Source: Vampirovibrionales bacterium
Lineage (GTDB): Bacteria > Cyanobacteriota > Vampirovibrionia > Vampirovibrionales > Vampirovibrionaceae
Assembly: GCA_029866025.1 (NCBI GenBank)
Contig: JARXAD010000013.1
Span: 350,705 to 414,704, forward strand
Length of the DNA stretch: 64,000 nt
Direction of reading: 5' to 3'
A program made the translations under genes and the position numbers. The notes below the pieces were generated by a model, which saw nothing but the letters and a program-made list of their open reading frames with translations, was not told the DNA's origin and made no database searches. Below are positions 1-10,203 of the stretch, in pieces. Within the stretch, counting starts at the first letter, position 1. Every line of letters starts with the position of its first letter.

Positions 1-158
1 ACCCCAGTAATCATAGCGGTTTCCAATAAAGTCATTATAAACCGCTCTTGGGCGGGGGGTCGTCTAAAATCCTTAACCTTTGTGGAAGACTGGCGGATTG
101 TGGCGCACGGGGCGCTATGATACAACCAGTCTAGATAGGTTATAGGGAGCTTTGACAC

Positions 159-2927
159 ATGATTGATCCAGGCAAATGCACCACCTCGGCCCAAAAGGCC
201 CTGAGTAACACCCACGAAATCTTGGCGCGGTTTTCTCAAAACCAGCTGGATAACGAGCATTTGCTGCTGGCGTTGCTGGAAGACGAGCAAGGGACGGTGC
301 ACAAACTTCTGAGCAATTTAAAAGCCGACATTACGGGCATGATGCGTATGATGGACGCCAACTTGGTACGCCGGCCTAGAGCTACTGTGCAAGGGCTGCA
401 ACAAGGCAATATTTTTATTACGCCCCGCTTCAAGTATCTGTTTGATCGTGCAGAAGCCGAAGCCAAGCTAATGGGCGACGATTTTATCGGCCCTGAGCAC
501 TTACTGTTGGCCTTGGCCAAGGGTGATGGGGATGCGGCGGGTGTGTTGGTGTCTCAAGGCTTGTCGCCGGAATCGATTTTATCGGCCCTCAAAGACATTC
601 GGGGTAACCAGCGTATTGATAGTCAGAGCGCCGATGAAAACTACGAAGCGCTGGAAAAATACGGCGTGGATCTCACCGAAAAGGCTCGAAACGGCAAACT
701 AGACCCCGTCATTGGTCGCCAAGAAGAAGTGCGGCGAGTGATTCAGGTGCTGAGCCGCCGTACCAAAAACAACCCTGTATTGATTGGCGAACCGGGCGTG
801 GGTAAAACCGCTATTGTGGAAGGGTTGGCCCAACGTATTATTCATGGCGATGTGCCAGAGACACTTAAGAACCGAAAAATCATTGCACTGGATATGGGAG
901 CCCTGATTAGTGGCGCCAAATTTAGGGGCGAATTTGAAGAACGCCTGAAAGCCGTGCTGAAAGAGGTGCAATCGTCGGAAGGCGAAATTATTCTCTTTAT
1001 TGATGAGTTGCACACGGTGGTGGGGGCAGGTGCTAATGAAGGGGCTATGGACGCCAGCAACCTCCTCAAACCTGCCTTGGCGCGGGGTGAATTGCATTGC
1101 GTGGGAGCCACGACTCTGGCGGAATACCGAAAATATATTGAAAAAGATGCCGCGCTAGAGCGCCGTTTTCAGCCCGTACGGGTGGATGAGCCCAGCGTGG
1201 AAGAAGCCATTAGTATTTTGCGGGGCCTTAAAGAGAAGTACGAAGTGCACCATGGCGTAAAAATTAAAGATGCGGCCCTGGTGGCAGCGGTTAAACTGTC
1301 GGATCGCTATTTGCGCGATCGTTTTTTGCCCGACAAAGCCATTGATCTCATTGATGAAGCGGCCAGCAAAGCTCGCATTGAAATGGATAGTATGCCACAA
1401 GAGCTGGATACGGTGGCTCGGCAAGTCATTCAATTGGGCATTGAGTTGGAAGCGTTAAAAAAAGAGACGGACAAGGCCTCCAAAGACCGCCTGGCTCAGG
1501 TAGAGACAGAAATGGTGAAATTGCAGGCAGAAAAAGACAAGCTGCAAAATGCCTGGAATGCAGAAAAAACAGCAGTGGATAAACTGCGCTACATTAAAGA
1601 AGAAATTGAACAGGTGCGCTTGCAAGTAGAACAAGCGGAGCGCGATGCCAATTTGGCCCGTGCGGCCGAGCTAAAGTATGGAACACTGCCGGATTTAAAC
1701 AAGGCTTTGGAAACCGAAGAAGCGTCTTTAAAGGCGGCGGGTACGGCGTCTAATGGAGGAAAATCTCAACGCCTCATTCAAGAAGTGATTGATGAAGACG
1801 CCATTGCCGATATCATTAGTCGCTGGACGGGCATTCCCATTAATCGCCTGCAAGAAGCGGAAGCCCAAAAGTTGCTGAGTATGGAAGACTACTTGCGTGC
1901 CCGCGTGGTGGGACAAGACAAAGCCGTTAAAGCCGTATGCGATGCGGTGCGTCTCTCTCGCGCTGGGCTGGGGGATGAGCAGCGACCTGTGGGGTCATTT
2001 ATCTTTTTAGGGCCTACGGGCGTTGGTAAAACCGAGTTGGTTAAGGCTCTGGCCGAATTTTTATTCCACGACGATACTGCCGTGGTGCGCATTGACATGA
2101 GTGAATACATGGAAAAGCACTCAGTGGCGCGTATGGTGGGAGCGCCACCTGGCTATATTGGCCATGATGAAGGCGGACAGTTAACAGAAGCCGTAAGACG
2201 CAAGCCTTACAGTGTGGTGTTGTTTGATGAAATTGAAAAAGCCCACCCCGATGTGTTTAACCTGTTGTTGCAAGTGTTGGATGACGGCAGGCTAACGGAT
2301 AGCAAGGGGCGCACGGTAGATTTTAGAAACACCGTGATTATTATGACGAGTAATTTGGGCAGCCACCTAATTTTGCAGCACCAAATGAATGGCACCCTCA
2401 ATTCTCTCAAAGGGTTAATGGGCAAAGACTCGTCGTTGGATTTGGGCGGCTCGCTGAATCCCTTTACGCCGTCGGACCGCGATGAGACGGGTTTGCCAGC
2501 GTCCAGTGATTTGGACGATCAGCGCCCCTTAGCCGATAAACTAATGACCGAACTTCGGAACCATTTCCGCCCTGAGTTCCTTAATCGCATTGATGACATC
2601 ATTTTCTTTGAATCGCTAACACCGCAACACCTCACCACCATTGTGGATATTCAGTTGGCTCGACTCCATAAGCGTTTGGCCGAGCGTTCCATAAGCCTAA
2701 ACCTTACGCCCGAGGCTAAAGAGCAACTGGCACGGCAAGGCTTTGATCCGCTGTATGGGGCGCGGCCTCTCAAGCGGGTGATTCGTCGCATGATTGAAAC
2801 GCCTCTCTCTGCCCACCTGATTGCGGGCGACTTTATCGATGGCGACACCATTACTGTGGATGTCCACCCCACCGATACTGAAGCCCTCAGCTTTATACGG
2901 TCAGTAAAAGCTGTGGTGCCTTCTTAA
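159..2927 (+). CDS. clpB: ATP-dependent chaperone ClpB
   Basis: Two AAA+ modules ([37 protein letters not shown]), Clp N domain, ClpB middle domain. Confidence 0.97.
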   Translation: MIDPGKCTTSAQKALSNTHEILARFSQNQLDNEHLLLALLEDEQGTVHKLLSNLKADITGMMRMMDANLVRRPRATVQGLQQGNIFITPRFKYLFDRAEAEAKLMGDDFIGPEHLLLALAKGDGDAAGVLVSQGLSPESILSALKDIRGNQRIDSQSADENYEALEKYGVDLTEKARNGKLDPVIGRQEEVRRVIQVLSRRTKNNPVLIGEPGVGKTAIVEGLAQRIIHGDVPETLKNRKIIALDMGALISGAKFRGEFEERLKAVLKEVQSSEGEIILFIDELHTVVGAGANEGAMDASNLLKPALARGELHCVGATTLAEYRKYIEKDAALERRFQPVRVDEPSVEEAISILRGLKEKYEVHHGVKIKDAALVAAVKLSDRYLRDRFLPDKAIDLIDEAASKARIEMDSMPQELDTVARQVIQLGIELEALKKETDKASKDRLAQVETEMVKLQAEKDKLQNAWNAEKTAVDKLRYIKEEIEQVRLQVEQAERDANLARAAELKYGTLPDLNKALETEEASLKAAGTASNGGKSQRLIQEVIDEDAIADIISRWTGIPINRLQEAEAQKLLSMEDYLRARVVGQDKAVKAVCDAVRLSRAGLGDEQRPVGSFIFLGPTGVGKTELVKALAEFLFHDDTAVVRIDMSEYMEKHSVARMVGAPPGYIGHDEGGQLTEAVRRKPYSVVLFDEIEKAHPDVFNLLLQVLDDGRLTDSKGRTVDFRNTVIIMTSNLGSHLILQHQMNGTLNSLKGLMGKDSSLDLGGSLNPFTPSDRDETGLPASSDLDDQRPLADKLMTELRNHFRPEFLNRIDDIIFFESLTPQHLTTIVDIQLARLHKRLAERSISLNLTPEAKEQLARQGFDPLYGARPLKRVIRRMIETPLSAHLIAGDFIDGDTITVDVHPTDTEALSFIRSVKAVVPS

Positions 2928-2950
2928 GCCAGCACACTCAACTTTCGTGA

Positions 2951-4222
2951 TTAGTCTTTATACGTCTCAAAGATCAGGCTGGCGTTATGGCCCCCAAAGC
3001 CAAAGCTGTTACTCATCACTTTGTCTAAGGATGCGACGGGTCGAGCCTTGTTGGCCACGTAATCTAGGTCGCACGCCTCATCCGGGTTGTCCAGATTAAT
3101 GGTGGGGGGCAAAGTGTTGTTCTGCATAGCCAGCAGGCACACAATGGCTTCCAATGCGCCCGCAGCCCCCAGCAAGTGGCCGTGCATGCTTTTGGTGCTA
3201 CTTACTGTTAAGCCGTTGTAAGCATAATCTCCAAACACGCGCTTGACTGCGCAGGTTTCGGCAATATCGCCCAAGGGGGTACTGGTACCGTGGGCATTGA
3301 TGTATTGAATATCGGTGGGCTGTAATTCGGCGTCTTGCAAGGCTTTGGCCATGGCCCGACCGGCACCATCGCCATCGCTGCAAGGCGCAACAATATCAAA
3401 GGCATCAGAAGAACAACCATAGCCTGTGAGCTCGCCATAAATTTTGGCGCCTCGGCCTTTGGCGTGTTCCAGTTCTTCTAAAATTAAAATGGCAGAGCCT
3501 TCCGCAATCACAAAGCCATCGCGGTCTTTGTCAAAAGGGCGACTGGCCTTTTGAGGGTCACCACTGCAGGAAGATAACGCTCGGCAAGCCACGAAACCAG
3601 AGGTAGCAATGGCGTTAATTGGGGCTTCGGCGCCCCCTGTAATCATGGCATCGGTTTCGCCCCGCTCAATCACACGAAAAGCTTCGCCAATAGAATCTGC
3701 ACCACTAGAGCAAGCTGTAACTACGGCCTTGTTGGGGCCTTTGGCGTTAAAGGCAATGGAGACTCGACCCGCCGCAGAATCGGCGAGCATCATGTGGACA
3801 AAAAATGGACCTACCTTGTTCCAGCCCACATTCACTGCTTTTTTCATGTTGTCTTCAATGGCTTGCATGCCACCGGCACCGCTACCTATCACTACCCCCA
3901 ATCGCTCAGGGTCTACGGTGCCTAAAATACCCGAATCCTCCACCGCTTGCTTGGCGGCTACCATGGCAAACTGCATGTAGCGGTCCATGCGGCGAATGTC
4001 TTTTCTATCTAAGTGGTCTTCGGGTACAAAGTCTTTAATTTCGGCGCCAATATGAACGGTTTGCTCTTCGGGCAAAATACCTTCAATGGTACTCACGCCG
4101 CTGTTGCCAGCCACCAAGTTCGTCCATAAATCGGTGGTATTTTGACCCAGTGGGCTAACAACGCCCATACCTGTGATAACTACGCGACGACGAGTGAAGG
4201 TTTTAAGAGGCTTGGCAGACAT
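2951..4222 (-). CDS. fabF: beta-ketoacyl-ACP synthase II
   Basis: VVITGMGVVSPLG, TACSSG active site, NAHGTSTPLGD, GHLLGAAG; fab operon context. Confidence 0.96.
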   Translation of the reverse strand: MSAKPLKTFTRRRVVITGMGVVSPLGQNTTDLWTNLVAGNSGVSTIEGILPEEQTVHIGAEIKDFVPEDHLDRKDIRRMDRYMQFAMVAAKQAVEDSGILGTVDPERLGVVIGSGAGGMQAIEDNMKKAVNVGWNKVGPFFVHMMLADSAAGRVSIAFNAKGPNKAVVTACSSGADSIGEAFRVIERGETDAMITGGAEAPINAIATSGFVACRALSSCSGDPQKASRPFDKDRDGFVIAEGSAILILEELEHAKGRGAKIYGELTGYGCSSDAFDIVAPCSDGDGAGRAMAKALQDAELQPTDIQYINAHGTSTPLGDIAETCAVKRVFGDYAYNGLTVSSTKSMHGHLLGAAGALEAIVCLLAMQNNTLPPTINLDNPDEACDLDYVANKARPVASLDKVMSNSFGFGGHNASLIFETYKD

Positions 4223-4413
4223 AAGGAGTAACCTTTATTGAAGTTAAAATTGATAGAATGGGCAACAATAGCCCTGGAGAAAGGGAAAAATAAAACCCAC
4301 TGGAGGCAAGATATCAGCAATCACCCCAAAAGGCTTTTCTGAAGTATCGCAACCACCCAATGGGTTTTATAAAAAGGCTTGTTTGCATGCAACAAGTCCA
4401 AAAAGAGAGGCAA

Positions 4414-4659
4414 TTACTTGGCTACTTTTTCCAGTAATGTCACGGCATCTTGGACGGTTTGAATTTTTTCGGCATCTTCATCGGGGATTTCAATGCTGAA
4501 TTCATCTTCAAATGCCATCACCAATTCCACTTTATCCAAAGAATCGGCACCTAAATCGGTGGTGAAGTTGGCGGATGAGGTGACTTCGTCTTCGGCACAG
4601 TTGAGTTGATCCACGATGATTTTTTTGACACGGTCCATGGCGCTGGTCGTAGTGGTCAT
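4414..4659 (-). CDS. acpP: acyl carrier protein (ORF track start at 4755 is probably too far upstream)
   Basis: [34 protein letters not shown] with DSL phosphopantetheine site. Confidence 0.95.
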   Translation of the reverse strand: MTTTTSAMDRVKKIIVDQLNCAEDEVTSSANFTTDLGADSLDKVELVMAFEDEFSIEIPDEDAEKIQTVQDAVTLLEKVAK

Positions 4660-4788
4660 TGTCTGAGAGTCCTTATGAATGATGTACGAAACGAAAATAG
4701 AAAACGGGAAGGGTTTGTTCGTAAGTTTATTAGAAATCCACCGAAGAGGGCCCAATAATCTTCTTTACACAGCCCCCCCTCTGGGGGC

Positions 4789-5529
4789 CTAAATAACGAG
4801 GCCGCCATCCACTTGAAGAACTTGGCCCGTCACATAATCCCCACACGTTATCAAAAACGTAACGGCCTTGGCAACATCTTGGGCTTCCCCCAAGCGCTTT
4901 AAAGGGATTCGCTCCGCAATAGTATCGAGGGGTAAATCGTGGGTCATATCGGTGGCAATAAAGCCTGGAGCCACGGCATTAACGCGAATATTGCGGGCGG
5001 CCAGTTCTTTACTGGCGGACTTGGTAAGACCGATAACACCCGCTTTGCTGGCGCTGTAGTTGGCTTGCCCAGCGTTTCCGTACACGCCGCTAATGCTGGT
5101 AATGTTCACAATGCTGCCACTGCGTTGCTTCATCATCACTTTGGCAGCAGCGCGCAGGGTGTAAAACACGCCAGATAGGTTGGTATCCATCACCGATTGC
5201 CAGTCGTCGTTGCTCATGCGCATCAGTAGGCCATCTTTGGTAATGCCAGCGTTGTTCACCAAGCCATCCAGGCGTCCTAGATCGGCCACAGTGCGATCCA
5301 CTAAGGCTTGGGCTGCGTTGCCGTCGGCAGCATCGGCTTGCACGGCCAAAGCTTTACGACCCAAGGCTTCCACGGCTTTCACCACTTCTTGCGCGGCTTC
5401 CGCATTGCGGGCGTAGCTAAAGGCCACGTTGTAGCCAGCAGCAGCTAAATCCAACACGCAGGCTTTGCCAATCCCACGAGATCCACCCGTAACCAAGGCT
5501 ACTTTTTGGACGGCGTCCGTCATCATCAA
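4789..5529 (-). CDS. fabG: 3-oxoacyl-ACP reductase
   Basis: SDR fold TGGSRGIGKA, NNAGITKDGLLMRM, YSASKAGVIGLTK. Confidence 0.95.
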   Translation of the reverse strand: MMMTDAVQKVALVTGGSRGIGKACVLDLAAAGYNVAFSYARNAEAAQEVVKAVEALGRKALAVQADAADGNAAQALVDRTVADLGRLDGLVNNAGITKDGLLMRMSNDDWQSVMDTNLSGVFYTLRAAAKVMMKQRSGSIVNITSISGVYGNAGQANYSASKAGVIGLTKSASKELAARNIRVNAVAPGFIATDMTHDLPLDTIAERIPLKRLGEAQDVAKAVTFLITCGDYVTGQVLQVDGGLVI

Positions 5530-5561
5530 TTTCCTTTATCCAATAACTAACGTAATAGGGG

Positions 5562-6548
5562 TTAAACCAAGGCGGGTTCTGCTTGCAATGCCGACATTGT
5601 CGTTTCCAGTGTGGCGGTATCGCTCACATTCAAGCACGTGAGGCTGCGATTGAATTTTTTAAAGAGGCCACTCAGTACCGTACCGGGGCCAAATTCAATA
5701 ATGGTATCCACTTGGTGGGTTTCAATCATGGCTTGCATGGTAGCTGTCCACTGCACCGAATGATCAATTTGTTGGCTAAGTTGGGCACGGAAGGTATCAG
5801 CATCCCGTTGGCCTTGTGGCGCTTGAGAAGCACTCACATTGGTAATCACAGGAACGGTGGCATTGGCAAAGGGTTTATCCGCCAAAAATCCTTGGAATGA
5901 CTGAGCCGCAGGGGTCATCAAGGGCGAATGGAAGGCCCCACCCACAGTGAGGGGAATTACGCGCTTGGCCCCAGCCTCTTTAAGCAAAGGTTCTACAGCG
6001 GCCACAGCCTCAGGCTGGCCGGTAATCACCTGCTGCTCGGGGCTGTTATCGTTGGCAATGGCCACCACAGCATTGGGGTTAGCTAAGCGGTAGGATGCAA
6101 GGACGGTTTCTACAGAAACGGCGTTGAGGCCTAATACGGCACTCATGGCACCGGCGCTGGCCTGGCTCATCAAACATGCTCGTTCTACTACCAGCAGAGA
6201 CGCTTGTTCTACCGTAAGAACGTTAGCCGCCACCAAGGCACCGTATTCACCCAAGCTGTGACCGGCTGTAACCACGGGACGAATGTTAGGATTGTTGGTT
6301 TGAAACACGGCCAAGGCTGCGAGAGATGTGGCCAAGATACCTGGCTGAGTGAACTGTGTTTGGGTCAAGGTTTCGGCAGGGCCGTTAAACACAATGTTGG
6401 AAAGGCAAGGATTGTCTCTTTGGTCCATCACTGAATCAAAGGTATTGAACACCGCTTGAGCTTCGGGATACGTGTTGGAGAGTTCTAGTCCCATGCCCAC
6501 CTTTTGGGCCCCTTGGCCGGGAAATACAAAAGCAATGCGACGCGACAT
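5562..6548 (-). CDS. fabD: malonyl-CoA:ACP transacylase
   Basis: FVFPGQGAQKVGMG, GHSLGEYGAL. Confidence 0.95.
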   Translation of the reverse strand: MSRRIAFVFPGQGAQKVGMGLELSNTYPEAQAVFNTFDSVMDQRDNPCLSNIVFNGPAETLTQTQFTQPGILATSLAALAVFQTNNPNIRPVVTAGHSLGEYGALVAANVLTVEQASLLVVERACLMSQASAGAMSAVLGLNAVSVETVLASYRLANPNAVVAIANDNSPEQQVITGQPEAVAAVEPLLKEAGAKRVIPLTVGGAFHSPLMTPAAQSFQGFLADKPFANATVPVITNVSASQAPQGQRDADTFRAQLSQQIDHSVQWTATMQAMIETHQVDTIIEFGPGTVLSGLFKKFNRSLTCLNVSDTATLETTMSALQAEPALV

Positions 6549-6577
6549 CGTTGTTTACTCCTAAATAATTAGTAAGG

Positions 6578-7669
6578 TTAAACGGCGGCTAATTCAGCGG
6601 CGTGTTCGCGCAAATAAGCAGCGGATTTTTGAGCGGTGGCAGGCCATGGCGTCCGTTGATCCACCATTGTCCACTCCAGCACGGTACTGCCCCAGGCCAA
6701 GCCTGCACCAAAGCCACACAATACTAATTTATGCCCTTTTTGTATGGTGCCTGTTCGCACGGCATGGTTTAGAGCAATGGGAATGGATGCCGCCGACGTA
6801 TTGCCAATGCCTTCCAGGTGGGTGAGGAGCTTGGATTCGGGGATGTTCATGCGCTCTGCCATGGCGGTCATCAGGCGGGTATTGGCTTGGTGCAGCACTA
6901 CAAAGTCCATATCATGCAGGGTTAAACCGGCCTTGGCCAAGCTGGCAGCAATAGACGTGGGTACCACGTTCACCACAAATTTAAAAATTTCTCGCCCATT
7001 CATCTTCACGTGGGGCAAATGCTCGGTACGAGGCGCTACCAAAGGGCAATTGGGCGTATTGGTGTTTAAAGTGAGTTCAAAGCCTTTGGCGCCATCGGTT
7101 TGGATGGTGTTGGCCAATAAGGCATTGGCTTCGGGTTGAGTAGCTTCCAAAATAGCGGCCCCGGCACCATCGCCAAACAGTACACAGGTATTGCGATCGG
7201 CCCAATCCACCACGCGGGTGTGAATATCGGACCCAATAATGAGGGCTTTTTTAAACATACCCGTGCGCAAAAACTGCTCAGCCGTTACGGAAGCAAACAC
7301 AAACCCGCTACAGGCCAAGGCCATATCAAAGCCAGCGGCTTTTTTGGCACCAATGGCTTCTTGCACTTGGCAGGCAACGGCTGGATAAATGGTATCGGCG
7401 GTGCTTGTGGCCACCAAAATCAGGTCAATGTCATGGCCGTCTTCCATCCCCGCACTGGCCAAAGCATCTTTGGCTGCGGCAATGGCCATATCGGCCACGC
7501 TTTCATCGCCACTCACCACACGGCGCTCCCGAATACCCGTGCGGGACGCAATCCACTCATCGGAAGTCTCTACTAGCTGGGACATATCGTCGTTGGTTAA
7601 AATAGTTTCAGGAATAAATGCACCGATTCCTGTAAGCTGTACGCCGTAAAGAGTGCTTTCAATTGTCAT
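6578..7669 (-). CDS. fabH: beta-ketoacyl-ACP synthase III
   Basis: SDEWIASRTGIRERR, ACSGFVFA, HQANTRLM, GIGNTSAASIPIAL. Confidence 0.95.
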   Translation of the reverse strand: MTIESTLYGVQLTGIGAFIPETILTNDDMSQLVETSDEWIASRTGIRERRVVSGDESVADMAIAAAKDALASAGMEDGHDIDLILVATSTADTIYPAVACQVQEAIGAKKAAGFDMALACSGFVFASVTAEQFLRTGMFKKALIIGSDIHTRVVDWADRNTCVLFGDGAGAAILEATQPEANALLANTIQTDGAKGFELTLNTNTPNCPLVAPRTEHLPHVKMNGREIFKFVVNVVPTSIAASLAKAGLTLHDMDFVVLHQANTRLMTAMAERMNIPESKLLTHLEGIGNTSAASIPIALNHAVRTGTIQKGHKLVLCGFGAGLAWGSTVLEWTMVDQRTPWPATAQKSAAYLREHAAELAAV

Positions 7670-7727
7670 ACATTAAGTCCTAGTAACAATAGGGAAGAGA
7701 AACCAATGCCTAGCTTGAATTATAGCG

Positions 7728-8831
7728 CTACTGCACGATGGATTCTCCCACAATAGGAGTGGATTCAACAACACCCACAGGCAAAAGGTGAGGTGGGGTG
7801 TGTGGCGTAAACTCTCCTTGGTGGCCCGCGAACAAGGTCATCTTGTGTAACACATTGGAATCGACGGCCTGTCGGGCCACGCGAATGGCGTTTTCCACAG
7901 CATAGGCATCACTGCTGCCATGGCCAATCACACAAATCCCATTGATACCCAACAATAAGGCGCCCCCATGCTCACTTGGGTCCACCTTGGCTTTGGAACG
8001 ACGCAAGGCCCCTTTGGCCAATAAAGCACCGGCCTGACTTTTTAAATTACTAGTGAATTCTTTCTTGAGGGTATGTAGGAGCATTTTGCCCAGCCCCTCG
8101 GCACTTTTTAGGGCCACGTTGCCCACAAAGCCATCACACACCGCCACATCGCAGGTGCCTTTAAAGAGGTCGTTGCCTTCCACATTGCCAATAAAATTTA
8201 GGTGGGGCTCATGTTTTAGCAGCTCAAAGGCGGCATTCACCATGGAATTGCCTTTGCCCAGCTCCTCGCCAATGTTCAGGATGCCCACGCGAGGATGCGA
8301 AACGCCGTAGACGTTTTGCATAAACACGCTGCCCATCTGGCTAAATTGCAGCAACATTTCTGGGATGCAGTCGGCGTTGGCGCCGGCATCCAGCAGAAGT
8401 GTGGGGGCACTGGAGGATGGCAAGACGACACCAATAGCGGGGCGGTCAATACCGGGGATTCGGCCAATGTACAGCAAGGCAGCCGCCATGGCAGCACCCG
8501 TGCTGCCAGCAGCCGTCATAGCATCGGCTTTTCCGTCTTTGACTAGGCGAGCCGCTACCACAATGGAGGCATTTTTTTTGCGTCGGATGGCTGTGGCAGG
8601 CGATTCGCCCATGCCAATCACATCGGGCGCATCAACAATCTCATACACAGCGCCACGGGTATTGGCCGAGGCCAGCTCGTGTTCGATGGTTTCAGTAGGG
8701 CCAACCAGTAGTACTTTCACGCCATAGCAGCGCGACCCATCCAATGCTCCTCGAATAATTTCTTTGGGGGCAAAGTCGCCACCCATGGCATCCACTGCAA
8801 TGGTAATGGGACGAGAGGGTGTAGACGGCAT
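7728..8831 (-). CDS. plsX: phosphate acyltransferase
   Basis: IAVDAMGGDFAPKEII, DAGANADC, VGNVALKSAEG. Confidence 0.95.
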   Translation of the reverse strand: MPSTPSRPITIAVDAMGGDFAPKEIIRGALDGSRCYGVKVLLVGPTETIEHELASANTRGAVYEIVDAPDVIGMGESPATAIRRKKNASIVVAARLVKDGKADAMTAAGSTGAAMAAALLYIGRIPGIDRPAIGVVLPSSSAPTLLLDAGANADCIPEMLLQFSQMGSVFMQNVYGVSHPRVGILNIGEELGKGNSMVNAAFELLKHEPHLNFIGNVEGNDLFKGTCDVAVCDGFVGNVALKSAEGLGKMLLHTLKKEFTSNLKSQAGALLAKGALRRSKAKVDPSEHGGALLLGINGICVIGHGSSDAYAVENAIRVARQAVDSNVLHKMTLFAGHQGEFTPHTPPHLLPVGVVESTPIVGESIVQ

Positions 8832-8875
8832 AAAAAAGCCTCAATCCAAAGGAACGCTCTGGCAGTTAACCGAGA

Positions 8876-9262
8876 TTAAGCCTCGGGTTCCTTTTCCACG
8901 GATTTCGCGTCGGCAGCAACGTCTTCTGCTACCACATCCACAGTTACAGCTTCGTCGTCATGGGTGTGATCGTGATCACAATGTTCGTCGTGGACGTGGC
9001 CTTCAAGGTTGCTGTGGTCATGATCGTGGCCACAGTTTTCGTCATGCACATGCCCGGTTGCCGAAGCGGCACCAAAGTCTAGGCCTTGAAGGGCTTTGGG
9101 AATGACACGGTTTTTATAAAAGCCACACACGCCACACATGGTGTGTGGGTGACGAGGAGCGCCACAGTTGGTGCAGCTTGCCACGGTGGGCAAAATGGCT
9201 TTCCAGTTGGAACGACGGTGCCCTTGGTCTGAATGGCCAACTCGCTGCTTAGGTACTGGCAT
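8876..9262 (-). CDS. rpmF: 50S ribosomal protein bL32 with long His/Asp-rich C-terminal extension
   Basis: MPVPKQRVGHSDQGHRRSNWK, Zn ribbon CTNCG...CGVCGFYKNR; tail GHVHDENCGHDHDHSNLEGHVHDEHCDHDHTHDDE. Confidence 0.93.
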   Translation of the reverse strand: MPVPKQRVGHSDQGHRRSNWKAILPTVASCTNCGAPRHPHTMCGVCGFYKNRVIPKALQGLDFGAASATGHVHDENCGHDHDHSNLEGHVHDEHCDHDHTHDDEAVTVDVVAEDVAADAKSVEKEPEA

Positions 9263-9399
9263 GATTGAAATCCTTAAATAGAGTGTTGATTAAAAACTGG
9301 GAATGCAACTGGGGTGATACGTGGGCCGAGTTGACACACAAGAATGACTTATTAAGAGTAATAGGGCACATCATTCAACGAAAAAAGCATCCCCCTGTC

Positions 9400-9418
9400 A
9401 AACGGCCGAAGGCCGTTT
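9400..9418. other. perfect inverted repeat AAACGGCC-GAA-GGCCGTTT (hairpin, no T-tract)
   Basis: Read directly. Confidence 0.7.
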
Positions 9419-9512
9419 AATAACTTGGATCAAGATGGATGTCCGAATGTTGGAGGATTGAAGACCGCTATCACGATTTTAATTTTTAAACGCCGCGTAA
9501 TGATTGGGTTGA

Positions 9513-9776
9513 TTAAGGCTGCTTTGCCGCCCCTCGCTGGACCCATAGCCTAAGAAAATGACCCTCTACTACTTCGGTATGGATCACCGCATGGCCTTCT
9601 TTCGCCAAACTGTTGGGAATATTGAGGGCCGAGGGGCCGTCGTTACGAATCAAAACCGTCATCACCTCGCCATCGGCTAATTTATCAAGCGCCAAGCAGG
9701 TTTGCACAAAATTGAGGGGGCACTTGGTGGTGCGCAAATCCAAAGTAGTAATTGGCGTGGGTAGGGAAGGGTTCAT
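9513..9776 (-). CDS. TusA/SirA-family sulfurtransferase
   Basis: LDLRTTKCPLNFVQTCLALDKLADGEVMTVLI, CPxxxxxT-type motif. Confidence 0.85.
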   Translation of the reverse strand: MNPSLPTPITTLDLRTTKCPLNFVQTCLALDKLADGEVMTVLIRNDGPSALNIPNSLAKEGHAVIHTEVVEGHFLRLWVQRGAAKQP

Positions 9777-9785
9777 CCCCTTAAT

Positions 9786-10076
9786 TTACACCGAATGCTG
9801 ACAAAAGCAGCTCTGGCTAAAAAGCTTTGGACATTCTGAGGCGTCCACTTTTTGCCACGGATCGAGAAAACAGTCGCGGGCTTTCACATAATCCCAGCAA
9901 AAGGCCGCCATGGCCTCGGGGGTGCGGCCGTATTCGGTAGATAAGCATGCCAAGCAAAAGCCTTGCTCCGTCAGCCCTAACGACAAATTCATTAAGCTAA
10001 CGCGCTCGCAAAAGCCCTCGCCGCAAGCATCGCAGGCGTAGGGTAACAATAGTAACTCTGTGGTGTGAGTGGACAT
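9786..10076 (-). CDS. Cys-rich hypothetical protein adjacent to TusA-like gene
   Basis: CDACGEGFC, CLAC, CWDYVKARDC, CFCQ motifs; compact spacing with the TusA-like gene. Confidence 0.6.
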   Translation of the reverse strand: MSTHTTELLLLPYACDACGEGFCERVSLMNLSLGLTEQGFCLACLSTEYGRTPEAMAAFCWDYVKARDCFLDPWQKVDASECPKLFSQSCFCQHSV

Positions 10077-10203
10077 GGCAGCAGGGGCCCGTTGATAAGC
10101 GGTCGTTCGACCGTGTTCATTCTACAATAGAGGGGCAGGAAGCCGTCCTTAATCCTTAATAAAGTGCTTCATTCAATGACTCTCGTGGCATAATCCCGTC
10201 TTT

